The notes under the pieces were generated by a model. That model had not been told where the DNA came from. It was given only the letters and a program-made list of their open reading frames with translations, and did not search any database. The position numbers and the translations under genes are program-made. From assembly GCA_035048495.1 (NCBI GenBank), contig CM068553.1:27366978-27430977 (forward strand): a DNA stretch of 64,000 bases, given 5' to 3'. This document shows, piece by piece, positions 9,382-21,700 of the stretch; the first letter of the stretch is position 1; each line of letters starts with the position of its first letter. Origin of the DNA: Euptelea pleiosperma. Taxonomy: Eukaryota; Streptophyta; Magnoliopsida; Ranunculales; Eupteleaceae.

Positions 9382-11466
9382 TTTTTTTTTTTTTTTGATA
9401 AGTATAAATTTTATAAATGGGTGTGAAGCCAAGCGGAACAATTACAATAGCTACTGAAGTCGAGATGACCTACCTGTACCAATCATAAGGTAAAAAGACA
9501 AAAAACTAGGGAAAAAGGCCTAACACACTACATCACTTATCCCTTGAACAAAGAGTTTCCCATCGGAAAACAATGTCTTCAAAGAAAACTCCTCTACAAT
9601 CCCCTGGTGCCTTAGACCACATGTACATCAATCCCTTGATATCGATTGTAATTGAAGTTGTATCTTTACTTTTTTTCCTTCGAAAATCCTTTGATTTCTC
9701 TCTCTCCATAATCCCCAAGCAATTGCAGCGGGTAGCATCCTCCACAACTTGCTTCCTCTAGCGGAGAAGGCACGGGAATGCCAACTACTAATAAGAGCCA
9801 AGAAAGAGTTCGGCATTACCCAGTTGATTCCGAATTCCAAGAAGAAGAAAGTCCAAATCTCCCATGCTACTTCACAGTGTAACATCAGATGGTTTACGGA
9901 TTCTCCACTATGCTTGCCCATCGAACAATAATCTGTAATAATAATCCCTCTGGCTCTCAAATTATCCACAGTCAGGATCTTCTCCTTGGACGTCAACCAG
10001 ACAAAAAACACCACCTTAGTAGGGATTTTGGATTCCCATACGAGGGTAGTAGGATATGTGGAATCAATATGAGCCCCCAACCAGTGGCGGAGCCAGGATT
10101 TTGTTCCAGGGGGGGCAAGCGACCATCAAAGCGAAGTTAACGACATGCAGTCGACGCCTCTGACTACAGTCAATATGAGCCACGTGGCACATTCTTAAGA
10201 GGATACTAACCATATGGATGTTTGGCCAATCACTAGGTGGACCTACAAGCCAAAAATAAACTTGATCATTGATTTCTAAGTGTTGGATTGAAGTTATTTC
10301 ATGGGATAATTTTAACCATAGGAATTTGAGCATTATTTTGGTAAGAAATCCAAAGGTTTTAAATCACGAATCAGGTTGATTTCTGGTTTGTAGGTCCCCC
10401 TAGTGATTGGCCAAGCATCCATACGCTCAGTGTCCTCTTAAGAATGTGTCAAGTGGCTCATATTGGCTGCAATCAGCAGCATCATTCACTCTCAACAGGT
10501 GTCATCGAAGGTTTACTCATCAAAGTGGGGCAGATGGGCCCACTGACCGCATGGATGTTTAGCCAGCCCTTTTGTAGAAACTCATACCAGAAATCGGCTT
10601 GGTTGATGAGTTTTAGCCGTTGGATTTAGTTCCCAATCTTTTTTGAATCCAACAGCTAGAATCACGCTTTTAAAAAAGTACTAAAATCGAATGGCTAGAG
10701 ATTGAATATCAGAGTGATTTTGGGTGTGCATATCCACCAAGAGGTGAGCTAAACATCCATGCGGTCAATGGGCAGAGTAGATCTGAGTTGAAGGGGGGCA
10801 ACACGGTCTATAGTTACCCATCACCAATTTTTTCCTCTTTGGAAAAAAAAGTTTTTATCAATATTTAAAAGTTGAGGGGGGGCAACTGCCCCCCCTTGGC
10901 TCCGCCACTACCCCCAACCTCTCGTAAAGAGACCAAACCGTAAAGATCCCTTCCTTATTCCTGTCCATAGCCGCCTGTCCTGAACCTATGGCCGAGGTGT
11001 AATATCCTAGTAATCGTAGAAGTAAACTAGTTAGTGCCTCGATCTCCCAGTCGTTTATGTTTCTCCTGAATCCAAGGTTCCATCCCGATGCTTCCCCTCC
11101 TCCCGTGGTGCATTCGTTAATCGAACAGTTCTTACGCAGTGTAAGATTATATAGTACAAGATAATCGTCCTCGAGAGATCTTTCTCCTAACCAAATATCC
11201 TCCCAAAATCTGATCTTGTGTCCAGAACCAACTACAAAGCGCACTCCTCTATTAAACGCATCTGATATCTTCAAAATACCCCTCCAAATGCTACAGCCAA
11301 CCGGATCTCTGGCCAACCCGCTTTCCCATCCAAAGATTGAGATCCCATACTTTCCCCCAATGACCCTGCGCCACTGACTTGTTTCCTCCTCCCCAAACCT
11401 CCACAACCATTTCCCCAGTAGAGCCTGATTCATATCCTTGATCCTCTTTATTCCCAGACCCACTGC
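9382..11466 (-). mobile_element. LINE C: 5'-truncated L1-like element, antisense, in LINE B
   Basis: A T15 run at 9382-9396 followed by gataagta is the complement of the A-tailed 3' end seen on other LINEs here. The - strand encodes a zf-RVT domain at 9628-10080 (I-P-T-K-V-V-F-F-V-W-L, then C and H residues, L-W-R-E-R-N-Q-R-I-F-E-G) and, beyond a hAT insertion, 10911-11463 with G-L-G-I-K-R-I-K-D-M-N-Q-A-L-L-G-K-W-L-W, the region between RT and zf-RVT. The element is truncated at its 5' side near 11466, where an LTR begins. A target duplication could not be established. Confidence 0.8.
10082..10910. mobile_element. Non-autonomous hAT-type element with 8-bp target duplication
   Basis: The 829-bp insert starts CAGTGGCGGAGCCAGG and ends with the complement of TAGTGGCGGAGCCAAGG. 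Both ends fit the hAT terminal pattern Y-A-R-N-G. The flanking bases cccccaac are duplicated at 10074-10081 and 10911-10918, the 8-bp size expected for hAT. It interrupts the antisense LINE C. No transposase is encoded. The interior contains inverted pairs: about 10160-10270 against 10375-10490, and about 10536-10565 against 10743-10770. A G/C-rich subterminal block lies at each end. Confidence 0.85.
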
Positions 11467-12074
11467 AGTCTTATCCTATTTACTATTTACAGTAAATCTT
11501 GTCTTACTATTTATAGTAATTTCTCGAAATTACCATTTATAGTAAATCGTGTTTTTACTATTTATAGTAAATTTTGATTGAACTATTTTTAGATAAGTAG
11601 GGCCCCATGAAAATTTCTTTTAGTTTGATTAGGATTCACAGTTGAAATTAGATTTTATTTCCAATTAGGATTTTATTATTGATTGCATTAGTAGACTTTT
11701 ATGAGGAGATTCTAATTCCATTAGATTAGAATTTGGAAAGTTTAAGTAGGGAGTCTTATAAAAGGTGATGTACCCTTTGATTTTAAAAAAGATGAATTAT
11801 GAATGAAGAAATAGAAATCTCTCTTGTGGTGTGAAGCCATCCTCTCTTGGTGCGAAGTCAAGCTAATTCGTTGCGAAGCTGAACGTATCTTTCTATCCCT
11901 ATCTCTCATCTCTTATTCTCTACTCTTTCTCCATCTCTATTTTCTTTTTAGTCAATTTCTTACCTAAGAAAATCCAAATCATACCACATCATTGTGAATA
12001 GTGCCGCGTGAATAGTAACCTTCCCTCTTCATTCCCTTTCACAAATCGTAGGGTAGTTCTTCTGTCCTGTGTCA
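11467..12074 (+). repeat. LTR of the gypsy-type family R, inside LINE B
   Basis: The stretch begins after LINE C with repeated actatttatagtaaat-like motifs (about 11485-11580) and ends tctgtcctgtgtca just before LINE B resumes. The block around 11800-12030 (gaatgaag, repeated tggtgcgaag, then gtgaatagtgccgcgtgaat) parallels 23880-24180 and 45120-45400. The end resembles the tcctgcatca ends of those LTRs. I infer an old solo or truncated LTR. The left boundary is approximate. Confidence 0.6.
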
Positions 12075-14480
12075 ATTTATGAAGGGGAGGAATGTTCAGA
12101 GCAACATCGGACTTGCCTTTGAAATGATCAATGAACTTACCAAGAAGCGATTTGGAGGAAACGTGGGTATCAAAATCGATATTAAACATGCTTTTGATTC
12201 TCTTAGTTGGAACTTCTTATGGGGAATTCTTCGTAAGTTCGACTTTCATCCTACTTGGGCCACGTGGATTAAAGAATCAATAACGAATTCATTCCTCATC
12301 AATGGAGGTCCATGTGGCTACTTTTCTGTGGGTAGAGGGTTGCGCCAAGGTGATCCACTCTCTCCTCTTCTTTTTGCTCTTGCAGAGGATGCGCTGAGTC
12401 GTGGCATCAATGGGTTACATGATTCTAGTAAAATCCAACCTATGATTTCTTCTTCAACTTGTTCTGGACCATCTCATCTCCTATTTGCTGATGACACATT
12501 TATCTTCGCTAACAAATCGAAGAGAGGACTCAAACATCTTATGTCTTTCCTAGATATCTACCAAGGCTCTGCCGGCCAATTCATTAACAAGGAGAAGAGT
12601 AAAATTTTATGGGCAATATGGGTCCATCTCGAAGAAGTATTGAAACAATTCTGGGCGTTAAGGAACGAAAGCGGCCGGAAAAATATCTTGGAGTCCCCTT
12701 GGTCCAAGGGAGAGTCTCTAGATCAACCCTCAATACATTGGTTGACAAGATAAGGAAAATGGCCTCCGGTTGGGCCAGTAAACTTCTCTCATTCAAGGAA
12801 GAGTGGTCCTTGCAAAGTCTGTCCTTAGTAGCATACTGGTCTACAATATGACAATCTACAATTGGCCTTCTTTGATCATTAAAGATTAGGAACTTTATAT
12901 GGACTGGGAAACCTACTTCTATAAAGTTGATTACAGTCACTTGGCATAAGACTTGTAGTCCGGTTGAGGAAGGTGGCCTTGGCATTAGGAGGAGACTTAA
13001 AGACGTCAACCAATCTCTTGTTATGAAATTAGCTTGGAATTTGCTTGAAGGTGAAGACACTTGGGCCAAATTTATGAAAGGAAAGTTCTTGATGCGATGT
13101 GGGGACTTTATCTCTTATGACAAATGTTCATCAATCTGGCCTGGACTTAGAGACACTCTTAATGATCTCCGGAAACACTATAGTTGGGTGTTAGGCAATG
13201 GTAATAAAATTGATCTTTGGAGGGAACCATGGGCTAGTGACGTCGCGGTTCTAGATGCTATTGATGTCGATCCCATATTGTCGCTTAATTGTCAATCTCT
13301 GCTTAGCTCTATGAAGCTACACGATCATTGGTCCTTTCGCACTTCAGTGGCTATGATATTTAATAGGGTAGGTCTCCCTCTCCCTATTGGTTTGGCAGCC
13401 GCCACGGAAGACATTCGTATCTGGAAGGAGTCAGTGAATGGTGCCTTTTCAGTCAAATCTGCATTTGAAGCTATTCAGATTAAATACCCCAAGGTTCCAT
13501 GGTCAAAATGGATTTGGAAATCTGGCATACATCCTAGATTTGGAGCCATTGCTTGGAAAATCATACATGGTGTCCTTGCTACAGATGACAATCTTCAGAG
13601 TAAAGGTCTGGCCCTTGCCTCTCTTTGTCGCTTATGCCAATCTGATCAAGAATCGACCTTTCACATCTTTGAATGTCATGTGGCCAATCTTATATGGGAT
13701 AAGTTTTCGGGCCTTTTTAACATACCTAATTTGGTATCTAACTGGGATTCCCTCTTTTCTAGCTGCAATAACCGTAGTCCTCTCTTTAAAAACCTATGGC
13801 GGCCTGGTGCAATGGCTTGTCTTGTTGCCATCTGGAAGTCAAGGAATTGCAATTTGTTTGACAACACGCCATCCTCGGTCCTCTCAACCATGCATTGGGT
13901 GATCTGAATGGTAAGAGAAGCGGATGCTCAATCTAAAGCTTCCACTCACATTTCGGCACCTGACATGATTATCCTCAAGAACTTTGGCCCTTCGATTAAG
14001 GCTTGCTGGTGGTCTCTTCCTCCATCGGGCTTCATTAAGTTGACTTGTGATGGTGCCTCACGAGGCGCCCCGGTTCAAGTGGTATTGGTGTTGTCTATAG
14101 AGACTCCCTTGAGTGTGTTAAAGGGGTCTTTTTGGCAGGTCTTGGAGTGCTAACCAACTATGTTGCTGAATGCTATGCCATTGTGGAGGAGGCTGCCCGT
14201 GTCTTGATCCAAGGATGGAATCGTATTTGGATTGAATCTGATTCGGAATCAACCATCAAAGCTTTTGCTAAGGAAGATATCCCATGGAAGGCCAGAGCAA
14301 AGTGGGATTCCATCAAGGACAAGTTTGCTTCGATCCGTTTAAGCTAAACGTGGAGAGAAGTTAATTTTGGTGCGGATTGTTGTGCAAAAATTGTTGCCAG
14401 TCTACCCTTTGGTTCTTCTCAGTGGTGGGATGAGAGACCCTCTTTTCTCTTGTCTGTCGAGAACCCTTCTTTAACCTATT
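12075..14480 (+). pseudogene. LINE B ORF2, RT core, zf-RVT and RNase H
   Basis: LINE B resumes at 12075. The RT has I-K-I-D-I-K-H-A-F-D-S-L near 12169, R-Q-G-D-P-L-S-P near 12342 and F-A-D-D near 12484, all diagnostic of L1-like RT. The frame 12927-13907 gives G-G-L-G-I-R, L-G-N-G-N-K-I-D-L-W and the zf-RVT segment with C-R-L-C and H-I-F-E-C-H. From 14040 onward L-T-C-D-G-A-S and then V-A-E-C-Y-A-I mark a type I RNase H, as in RNH-bearing plant LINEs. Frameshifts near 12610-12760, 13900 and 14090-14130 disable it. Confidence 0.82.
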
Positions 14481-14632
14481 ATAGGTTTGAAGGTTGATGC
14501 TCTCCTTTGTCTTTCTTTTTTCCTTTTTTCCCATTGTTTGGGTGGCTTTTCATTTTTTCCTTCTTCTCTTTCTTTCTACTCTTGTAAATTCCCCCATTTT
14601 CTTTCAATACAACTCATCAATTAGTGAAAAAA

Positions 14633-15396
14633 GGGAGTTGGATTGTTTAGCAGCTCTTCTTCTCCGAATGTGCGAGAATCCGATGTTAAATTCAGAGGCT
14701 GATAGCAAAGTTTGGAGGTGGGACCCCAAGGGTGTATTCTCCATGAGCTCCTTCTTTCAGCATGTTTCCCAGATTGGTCAGGAGTATTTACCAAGTCTTA
14801 CTATTTGGAGAACGCCTATTCCTTCGAAAGTAAAGTTCTTTGTGTGGACTGCCAGCCTCAACAAGATTCTTACAATAGATACTTGATGAGCCAGGGGATG
14901 ATGATGCCAAACCGTTGTGTGTTATGTAAGTCTTGTGGAGAATCAATTGACCATGTGTTGATTCACCTTAGTTTCACCTTTGAGGTGTGGCAGACTTTCT
15001 TCACTCTTTTTGGAGTTGACTTTGTAGCCCTAGAGCATGTTGGAGAGATGGTGCTCAACTGTTGTTTGGTCTTTTCGTCTGGGAGAGGAAGGCCGCTTTG
15101 GAGAATGCTCCCTTTCGCAGTGATGTGGGCTGTTTGGAAGGAGAGAAATGCTTGGATCTTTGAGGGGGTAGAAGTGTCTGATCCTGAGATGATTTTGAAA
15201 GTCAAAGCTTTGTTGTTTCTTTGGTCTTCTGTGCTACCAGAGTTTAAAGGATGCTTTTTTGAATCCTTTTTATTTAGATGGGATGACATTTTAGGGGTTT
15301 CCCACCACATTGTTTAGTGAGGGGATTTTGCCTTTTTTTGTTTTGCTTTGGGGATTTCTCCCTTTTAATGAAAGTTTACTTATCAAAAAAAAAAAA
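14633..15396 (+). mobile_element. LINE E: 5'-truncated L1-like element with poly(A) tail
   Basis: Two overlapping frames give a zf-RVT domain: W-R-W-D-P-K-G-V-F-S, T-P-I-P-S-K-V-K-F-F-V-W-T, then (shifted near 14885) M-M-P-N-R-C-V-L-C-K-S-C-G-E-S-I-D-H and L-W-R-M-L-P-F-A-V-M-W-A-V-W-K-E-R-N. The 3' end is tttacttatc plus A13 at about 15384-15396. It has no RNase H domain, unlike LINE B, so it belongs to another lineage. It abuts LINE B directly. No clear target duplication was found. Confidence 0.85.
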
Positions 15397-15616
15397 ATTT
15401 CTTGTAGGTTATTATCTAGTAACTAGGAATACAATCGTTTCATGCATTGCTTGCCGCATTTTTATTTTTTTTATAGGAAATATAATCAAGTTTCATGCTC
15501 TTTTGCTAATTATATTCTTTATGAACCCAATTGTCATGGATTTTACTGTAGTATTTCTTAATTTTGTAATTTTAAATTAAAAAACAATGTAATTCTTACT
15601 CTTTCAAGAAATGTAG

Positions 15617-15705
15617 GTTGCAAAGGAATTGTTTCAACGAGGAATTTCAGCCAATCATTATCATGCAGATATGGATGTAAATGCTCGTGAGAAAGTTCAT
15701 ATGCG
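15617..15705 (+). CDS. RECQL2: RECQL2-like exon 1 of those in the window
   Basis: 89 nt, acceptor tgtag, donor gtaag. Starts in phase 0 and encodes [11 protein letters not shown] through H-A-D-M-D-V-N and E-K-V-H-M, the segment before motif V. It ends two bases into an Arg codon completed at 34921. Confidence 0.92.
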
Positions 15706-18700
15706 GTAAGTTCATTTTTTTGATGAAATTAGCTATGCATGTCAATGTGATGCTTGTTTGCTTTGATTTGTAAGGGTTCGTACGGATTCTTCTAAACTAG
15801 TGAAGTGCACATGTTGACATGTGTTAGATTGCAACACCCACGAGAAAAAGAATGGACATTTTAACATAAATTAACATTATGAAGTGTGGGAGCTCATATA
15901 CATAATGATCATATGCATGTTGCACTACATCATGGCCTGTAATGCATCTGAAGATGAGAATTTCAAGAAGCCCCATGAGTCTACCACTACAAACCAATTG
16001 ATCTGACTATTATGATGGAGCTGATCAATAGATAAAACTTGATTTAGGTATTTTTATGGACGATAATTTCAGATTGCTACAACTAAGTTGAGTGTGTATT
16101 TTGTCACTCACATAGCCCCATCCTGAAGGTGGAGCCAGTTGGAGGTTAGTGGTCTGCCTTGAGACTACTAAAGCATATCTTTTACACATGATAGCTTTGC
16201 TTGATCACTTGTTTAAGAGATAGCTTGATCACGACAGCTTTGCCTCAAGTAGTTTGCTTCATGTGATCAACCATCTAGGAGTAGCATCACCTAATCGAAC
16301 TGTTTAAGAGATAGCTTCGCGTGATCGAACCGTAAAATAGAAGGATCTTAGAGGTAGCATCGCATACCCTTCTGACTGCATAAGAAGTGTTAAGATAAAT
16401 TAGAGAGTAATTAATGCAAACTCAAAATTGAAAGATGATCAGTGTCTTGTTTTCTGCTATATGGTGTATCGTTGATAGGTGGGGGACCGTGTTTCGTATT
16501 CTGAATTAACACCTTATTTTCTGGCCTCGGATTTAGGCTCATGGAAATTGGGATTTTTGATTGGTTAAAAAGGCTTATGGGCTTGGGCCTGGGCCTAGGC
16601 TTCGGCTAAGGTTCCTCATCATATAACTCAGGCTTGGACTTCGACTCGAGCTTGAGCTTTCGCTTAGGTTTGGACTTCAACTCCAACTCCTATGATGCAT
16701 CGGGGTATAGGTGTCGGAGTTTGACAGGGGTGCGAGGTGTCTGACTCGGTGAACTTTGAAAAATAAGATTCTTGGACATGCCAATATACTTTAAAAAGTG
16801 AAACAAAGTGATTGTTCCCTTTTAGTAAGAGATGAGGATAATAGTGGACAATGTGATAGGATATGTTATGATTTATATCATATACTTATAGATGAGATAA
16901 TACATATATGTAATGTTAGTTTTGTTGCATAGAGAACTTCAATTTTAAATGGTAGAACTCATAATCTATGGCAAATGTTAATTAGTATCGTGAAATAAGG
17001 AAAGGAAAAAACAAAATCGAATTTGGAGGTATCGCACTAGAATCCATATCGTGTCCAACATGATAAGTCTACACCTTGTTTTGTCAATTCCAGAGCAACC
17101 CTGGGTATTTATGTAATCTTTATTAAATTGATTGTAGAGGACTTGGAGAGCAGGACTCAGTGATTCTAAGAAAGGCTATGAGGCGATCCCTGATGCGCAG
17201 CGGGGTCTTGAGTTCGTGGACTTATGAAAACAGTCAGAGTCTCACTTATACATATTTGAAGCCCCGGGCCTATTATGAGAAACCCCCATTTGCCGAAATG
17301 CTAAACACATGTTTTCAGCAGAGGGGTCGACCAGACTTGGAGATGGGGCGATCAGTGGGAAATGATGACTGGTCAAGTGGACCGGTCGCTCGGTTAGGCC
17401 AGTTGACTGGTCTAACTGGTCGGTCGATCGGCCTTGAGTTTCATCGAATCACTAGCTTTCCGCTTCCCTTCCCTCCGACTGTAAATACCCCCTTCCCCTA
17501 CCCTTCATACTCACCAATTCACTATACCTTCTCTTTTATTCATCATCAAGAGCATTTTGTTTGTGTTATCCTTTCTTCGGCTATTCTTTTAATTGCCTTT
17601 TGTGGGAGTTCAGCTTTGGTGGCTTGCCATCTTCAGTTGTAAGGGTGCTTTGGGTGGTTGGTTCGAGTTGCTTATCAAAGTAGCTGCTTTGTTTTGTGCT
17701 TCATCAACATCGAAGCTTCATTCCTCTTCGATCTCGATTGTGAGGTAACTTTGGTAGTCAGTTGAGAGTTTTTCTTAAAGAAACTCCCCAGATAAGTTTG
17801 CTTACTGTTGTTCTGCTTGAGTCAAGAGGAATCTTTGACTAGGCTGGAGTTTGGTTGAGTCTAGACTCCGTTTATGATTGAGACCGGGTCCTTTACCTTA
17901 TTCAATATTGTAAGGTTGCTGAGATATTGAATTAAAAAGGTACAAAGGTCATAAAAGCTAATTGGAAAGCGGACGTAGGAGTTGATTCACCGAACCAAAC
18001 CGCTATAAACTCTTGTGTTGTGGATTGCTGTCTCTTTGTCTTATTATTTTATGTTGATTATTTTGTTATATGCAAGCATATTAGTAATCAATTTTGAACA
18101 ATTTAAATTAGTCCTATTCACCCTCCCTCTAGGTCTTCTAGTATAAATATCAAGGGAACTACACAATATGGGTACTTCTCCTATTTGTGGTCGAATTCTT
18201 TTCAACCGGGAGGCTTTGTTGCAGGAGCATTCTACTTGATAGTCCGTAGCTACACCGGATCAGTCATTTTATTTTAATTATGATTTTTTGTTTTATTAGA
18301 GTTGTAATTAGTTTCAGATACTTTTAGAATGTCTTTTAGTTTGGTTTGGATTAGGAAAGTTTGAATTTTATAAATAAGGTTGTAATCTTTGATTTTGACG
18401 ATGAATGAAGAGATTTTCTTTTCGGAGTGATTCCAAAATTTTTAGGTGAGATGCTTGGAGTAGAATAATGATTCTTCCCAAAGGAGCGATTCTTTCAAAA
18501 CTCATTGGAGCGATTCCATCTAGTCTTCTGGTTACAAAAACGGGGTTCACCTTGTCCTGCATCAGTTAGTGGTCGATTGGTAGTTTTGAGATTTGAAGGA
18601 AGTTACTTGGTTTCCTCCCCTTGTCCATTGTACTTCATGCGGAATAGAGTCTTCTGAAATAAGATGTAATCGGCTCAATTTTGGTAATTGTTCTTTGAAC

Positions 18701-21700
18701 AACTTGAATCAATCGAGCATTGGTGGATCCATATATGATAATTAGTCTTATGGTTCAAAGTTTCGGTTGAAACCAAAATGTTTCGGTTTAGGCAAGGGGC
18801 GAGACAAGATACATAGGTGTTTCGAGTATTATAAGGGCTTGTAGATAGTTTCGGTAGTTTTGGATAGTTTCGGTTGAAATGTTATGTTTTTGTTCGTGTC
18901 GTCCAAAATGTTTCGGATGATATGAAGTTATGAACCACTAGACCATTAATGTAAAAATGACACACCCAACACATTAAAACCTCCCGAACTCCCCTCTTTT
19001 ATTGGATTTACTTAAAAAACAACAAAAAACAAAGATAGAAGGTGCTTATATCGAATCGTTCCTGGAATAAAAAAAATTTGGGTTTTTCATCCAAATCGGC
19101 AAGAAGTCCATTTTTTGGTTCCTCACGAATCTTGTTATTTCAGCAAAGATCCATGGATTTTTTAGTTAGTTTGATAAAAAAAATTATGAATTTCATTTAG
19201 TTTGATAAAAAAAATTATGAATTTCATTTTTAGAAGTAAAAAAAGTCAAAAGTTATGTCTTTTAAATTTTTATGCATTCGAATCATGTACATCTGAAGCA
19301 TATGGTAGATGTGTGCGTCTGATTTAATTTCATGAATAATTTGTGTAGGTTAAAGGAACTGGTGTGTTATCTTTTCTTATTATTATTTTGATTTTTTTAG
19401 TACTTTCTTAAAATAAAAATCTATTAAGAAAATATATTTTCCCCTTTTCATGCAAAGTTTAGGAGAACATAAATCTCCTTGTGATCTACAATTTGATCAT
19501 ATTTTTGCGTGAATTTGGGACCTTTGTGTGTTTTTTGTTCTTTTAGTATTTTTCAAAAATGTAAAAAAATTAGACTGAGTACTTGGAATGTAAGTTTATA
19601 AGACAGACAATAATAATTTCATAAAACGCTACTTATACTATATTATTTTCTAAGTCATAATTACTATTAAATGGAATTGGTCAAAATTTTTGAAACTCGC
19701 CTGAGTCAAAAACTGTAGGACGTTGAGTAGAGACGAGTTCCTGGTTTTCGACTATTGATTAAAGAAACAGTACATATTTGAAAATTGACAAAGGATATAA
19801 AAAATGATGAGCTCAAGGGAAAAAGAATGAGATGGGGGAAACCAAAAGGGCAAGAAGTGAAAAGATGAAAGAAGATTGATTTGAAGCAATGAAACATTGA
19901 GGATTTATGAAAAGCAATGGAGAAAAAAAGCAATCAATCTGAAGAAGAAGATTATTGGGGTGGCAATGCTCCTAGTAGCTTCAATGGAGGTAGATAGGTT
20001 TTCTTTTTGTTTTGACACTTCTGCATATATTTTTGGAAGTGAAGAGAGGTCTTCATCCATTTCCCTCACTATCTCCTACATAGGATTTCAAATATCATAA
20101 GATTAATAATTCAAAATTGATCATTGTATCAATTTTACAACTATATGATTATGATTTTGCATAGGATGGAGTTATTATAATGCATGAGATCGCCCCAAAT
20201 CTGGTTTTCCTTCCTTGTGAAACTTCATCATATTGGCCTTTTCTTGATAGTACAACCCTGCTAGTAGATGCTAGTTTCTCTATTCCATTCTTAGTTTGAA
20301 AGGAGTAGGCTAATTGGATATATTGAATGACATGGAGGAGGCTAAGAGATGCCTAACAGATCTTCCCATCTAAAAACAAAAGAATGAAAAAACAACCTCT
20401 AAACTCGGAGGAGATGGATGACTAGAGATAAAGGAAATCCTTACTCTCAAAGCCAACTCGGGGACGAAAACTTCATGCTCTTAAAAAATCCGAGAGTTTC
20501 TTTCCATCCAGATGACCCATAGGATAGCAAAGGGGAGAAAAACACCAAAGGTATCTCCCTTTACCTACAAAGGCGTCAGACGATACCCCTTGGAAAAGAT
20601 CGCTCACATGCTGAGGAACCACGAAGAAGATGCCAAACAGCTCGAAAAATACCTGTCACACCTCATAGGTATACATGATGAATAAAGACATGGTCCACAG
20701 ACTCTGCATTAGACTTATACAGAGCGCATCTATTTGGCATCATCATCCCCCTACTCATTAGGTGGTCCACTGTCAAAATCTTGTCTAGGATGGCAGTCCA
20801 TTCGAAGAACTTTATTCTCGACGGGATAGGAGCTCCCCAAACAAATGAGGCTGGAAAATTCTCAGTGCCCACAGGAGAGCAGTGCAAGAAGAAGGAACTA
20901 ACTGAAAAAGTGCCCTTTGGATCCCACCTCTAGACCCTCCTATCCGACTCCGTGGATAAAGTAGGGACATCACCCACCCGAACTAAGAGTAAAGTCAAAC
21001 TATCCAGCTCCCAATCATTCATGTTTCTTCTGAAGCCGAAGTTCCAAGCTGCTGGACCATCCCCCCCTATCGATACAATCCCGGATTAAAGCACTTTGGC
21101 GGTCTGATAAAGAGTACAAGTTAGGACAGGAGACATGGAGAGGATCGTCCCCGCACCATGGATCTTCCCAAAAGCGGATCTTGTCTACCTTTCCCATCTT
21201 CAAGAGAAGACCTTCAAATTTCACTGGCTTATTGACAATGCCACGCCACATGCTAACACCATAAGAAGAAAGAACAGGGAGACTCCTCCCACCATCTTGA
21301 CTAACTCCAAATTTGGCACCGATAGCCATACGTCACAAAGACTCTCCTCTATTCCGAATCTCCACAACCACTTCCGAAGAAGCGCCACATTGATATCACG
21401 AAGATGCCTGAAGCCCAACCCTTATGACTCTTTGGGCATACAGATGTTCTCCCACTTGACAAGATGAAACTTATGAGCACCCCCTTTCCCAATCCAAAGA
21501 AATTCTCTCATAAGCTTTTCCAGACTAAGAACGACAGTAGCCGAGATACCAAATAGGGAGAAAGTGGATAGGAAGACTAGAATGGGTACTCATGATGAGA
21601 GATTCTCCCACCTTTCGACAGATACCTCTTCTTCCACCTGGCAAGCCTCCTCCCAAATCTCTTCGCCACAGGGCCCTAGATAGATTTGCACTTATACCTA

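Larger units (their letters stand above)
632..14632 (+). mobile_element. LINE B: near full-length L1-like element with RNase H, heavily nested
   Basis: The pieces 632-933, 6432-9381 and 12075-14632 form one + strand LINE in order: ORF1 with DUF4283 and a CCHC knuckle, ORF2 endonuclease (start N-A-R-G-L-A-N), reverse transcriptase, zf-RVT domain, and a C-terminal RNase H domain. It ends near 14632 in a short A run after a T/C-rich 3' region. It is interrupted by copia A (934-6431), and by LINE C with its hAT element plus an LTR (9382-12074). Removing copia A and one ggtca copy restores the DUF4283 frame across the join, which supports the assignment. The element is dead through stops and frameshifts. 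The 5' boundary is uncertain. Confidence 0.8.

Noticed and set aside
17160..17642. A 160-codon frame as a protein gene.
   Set aside because: It spans the CCGGTCG-rich repeat block and resembles no family.
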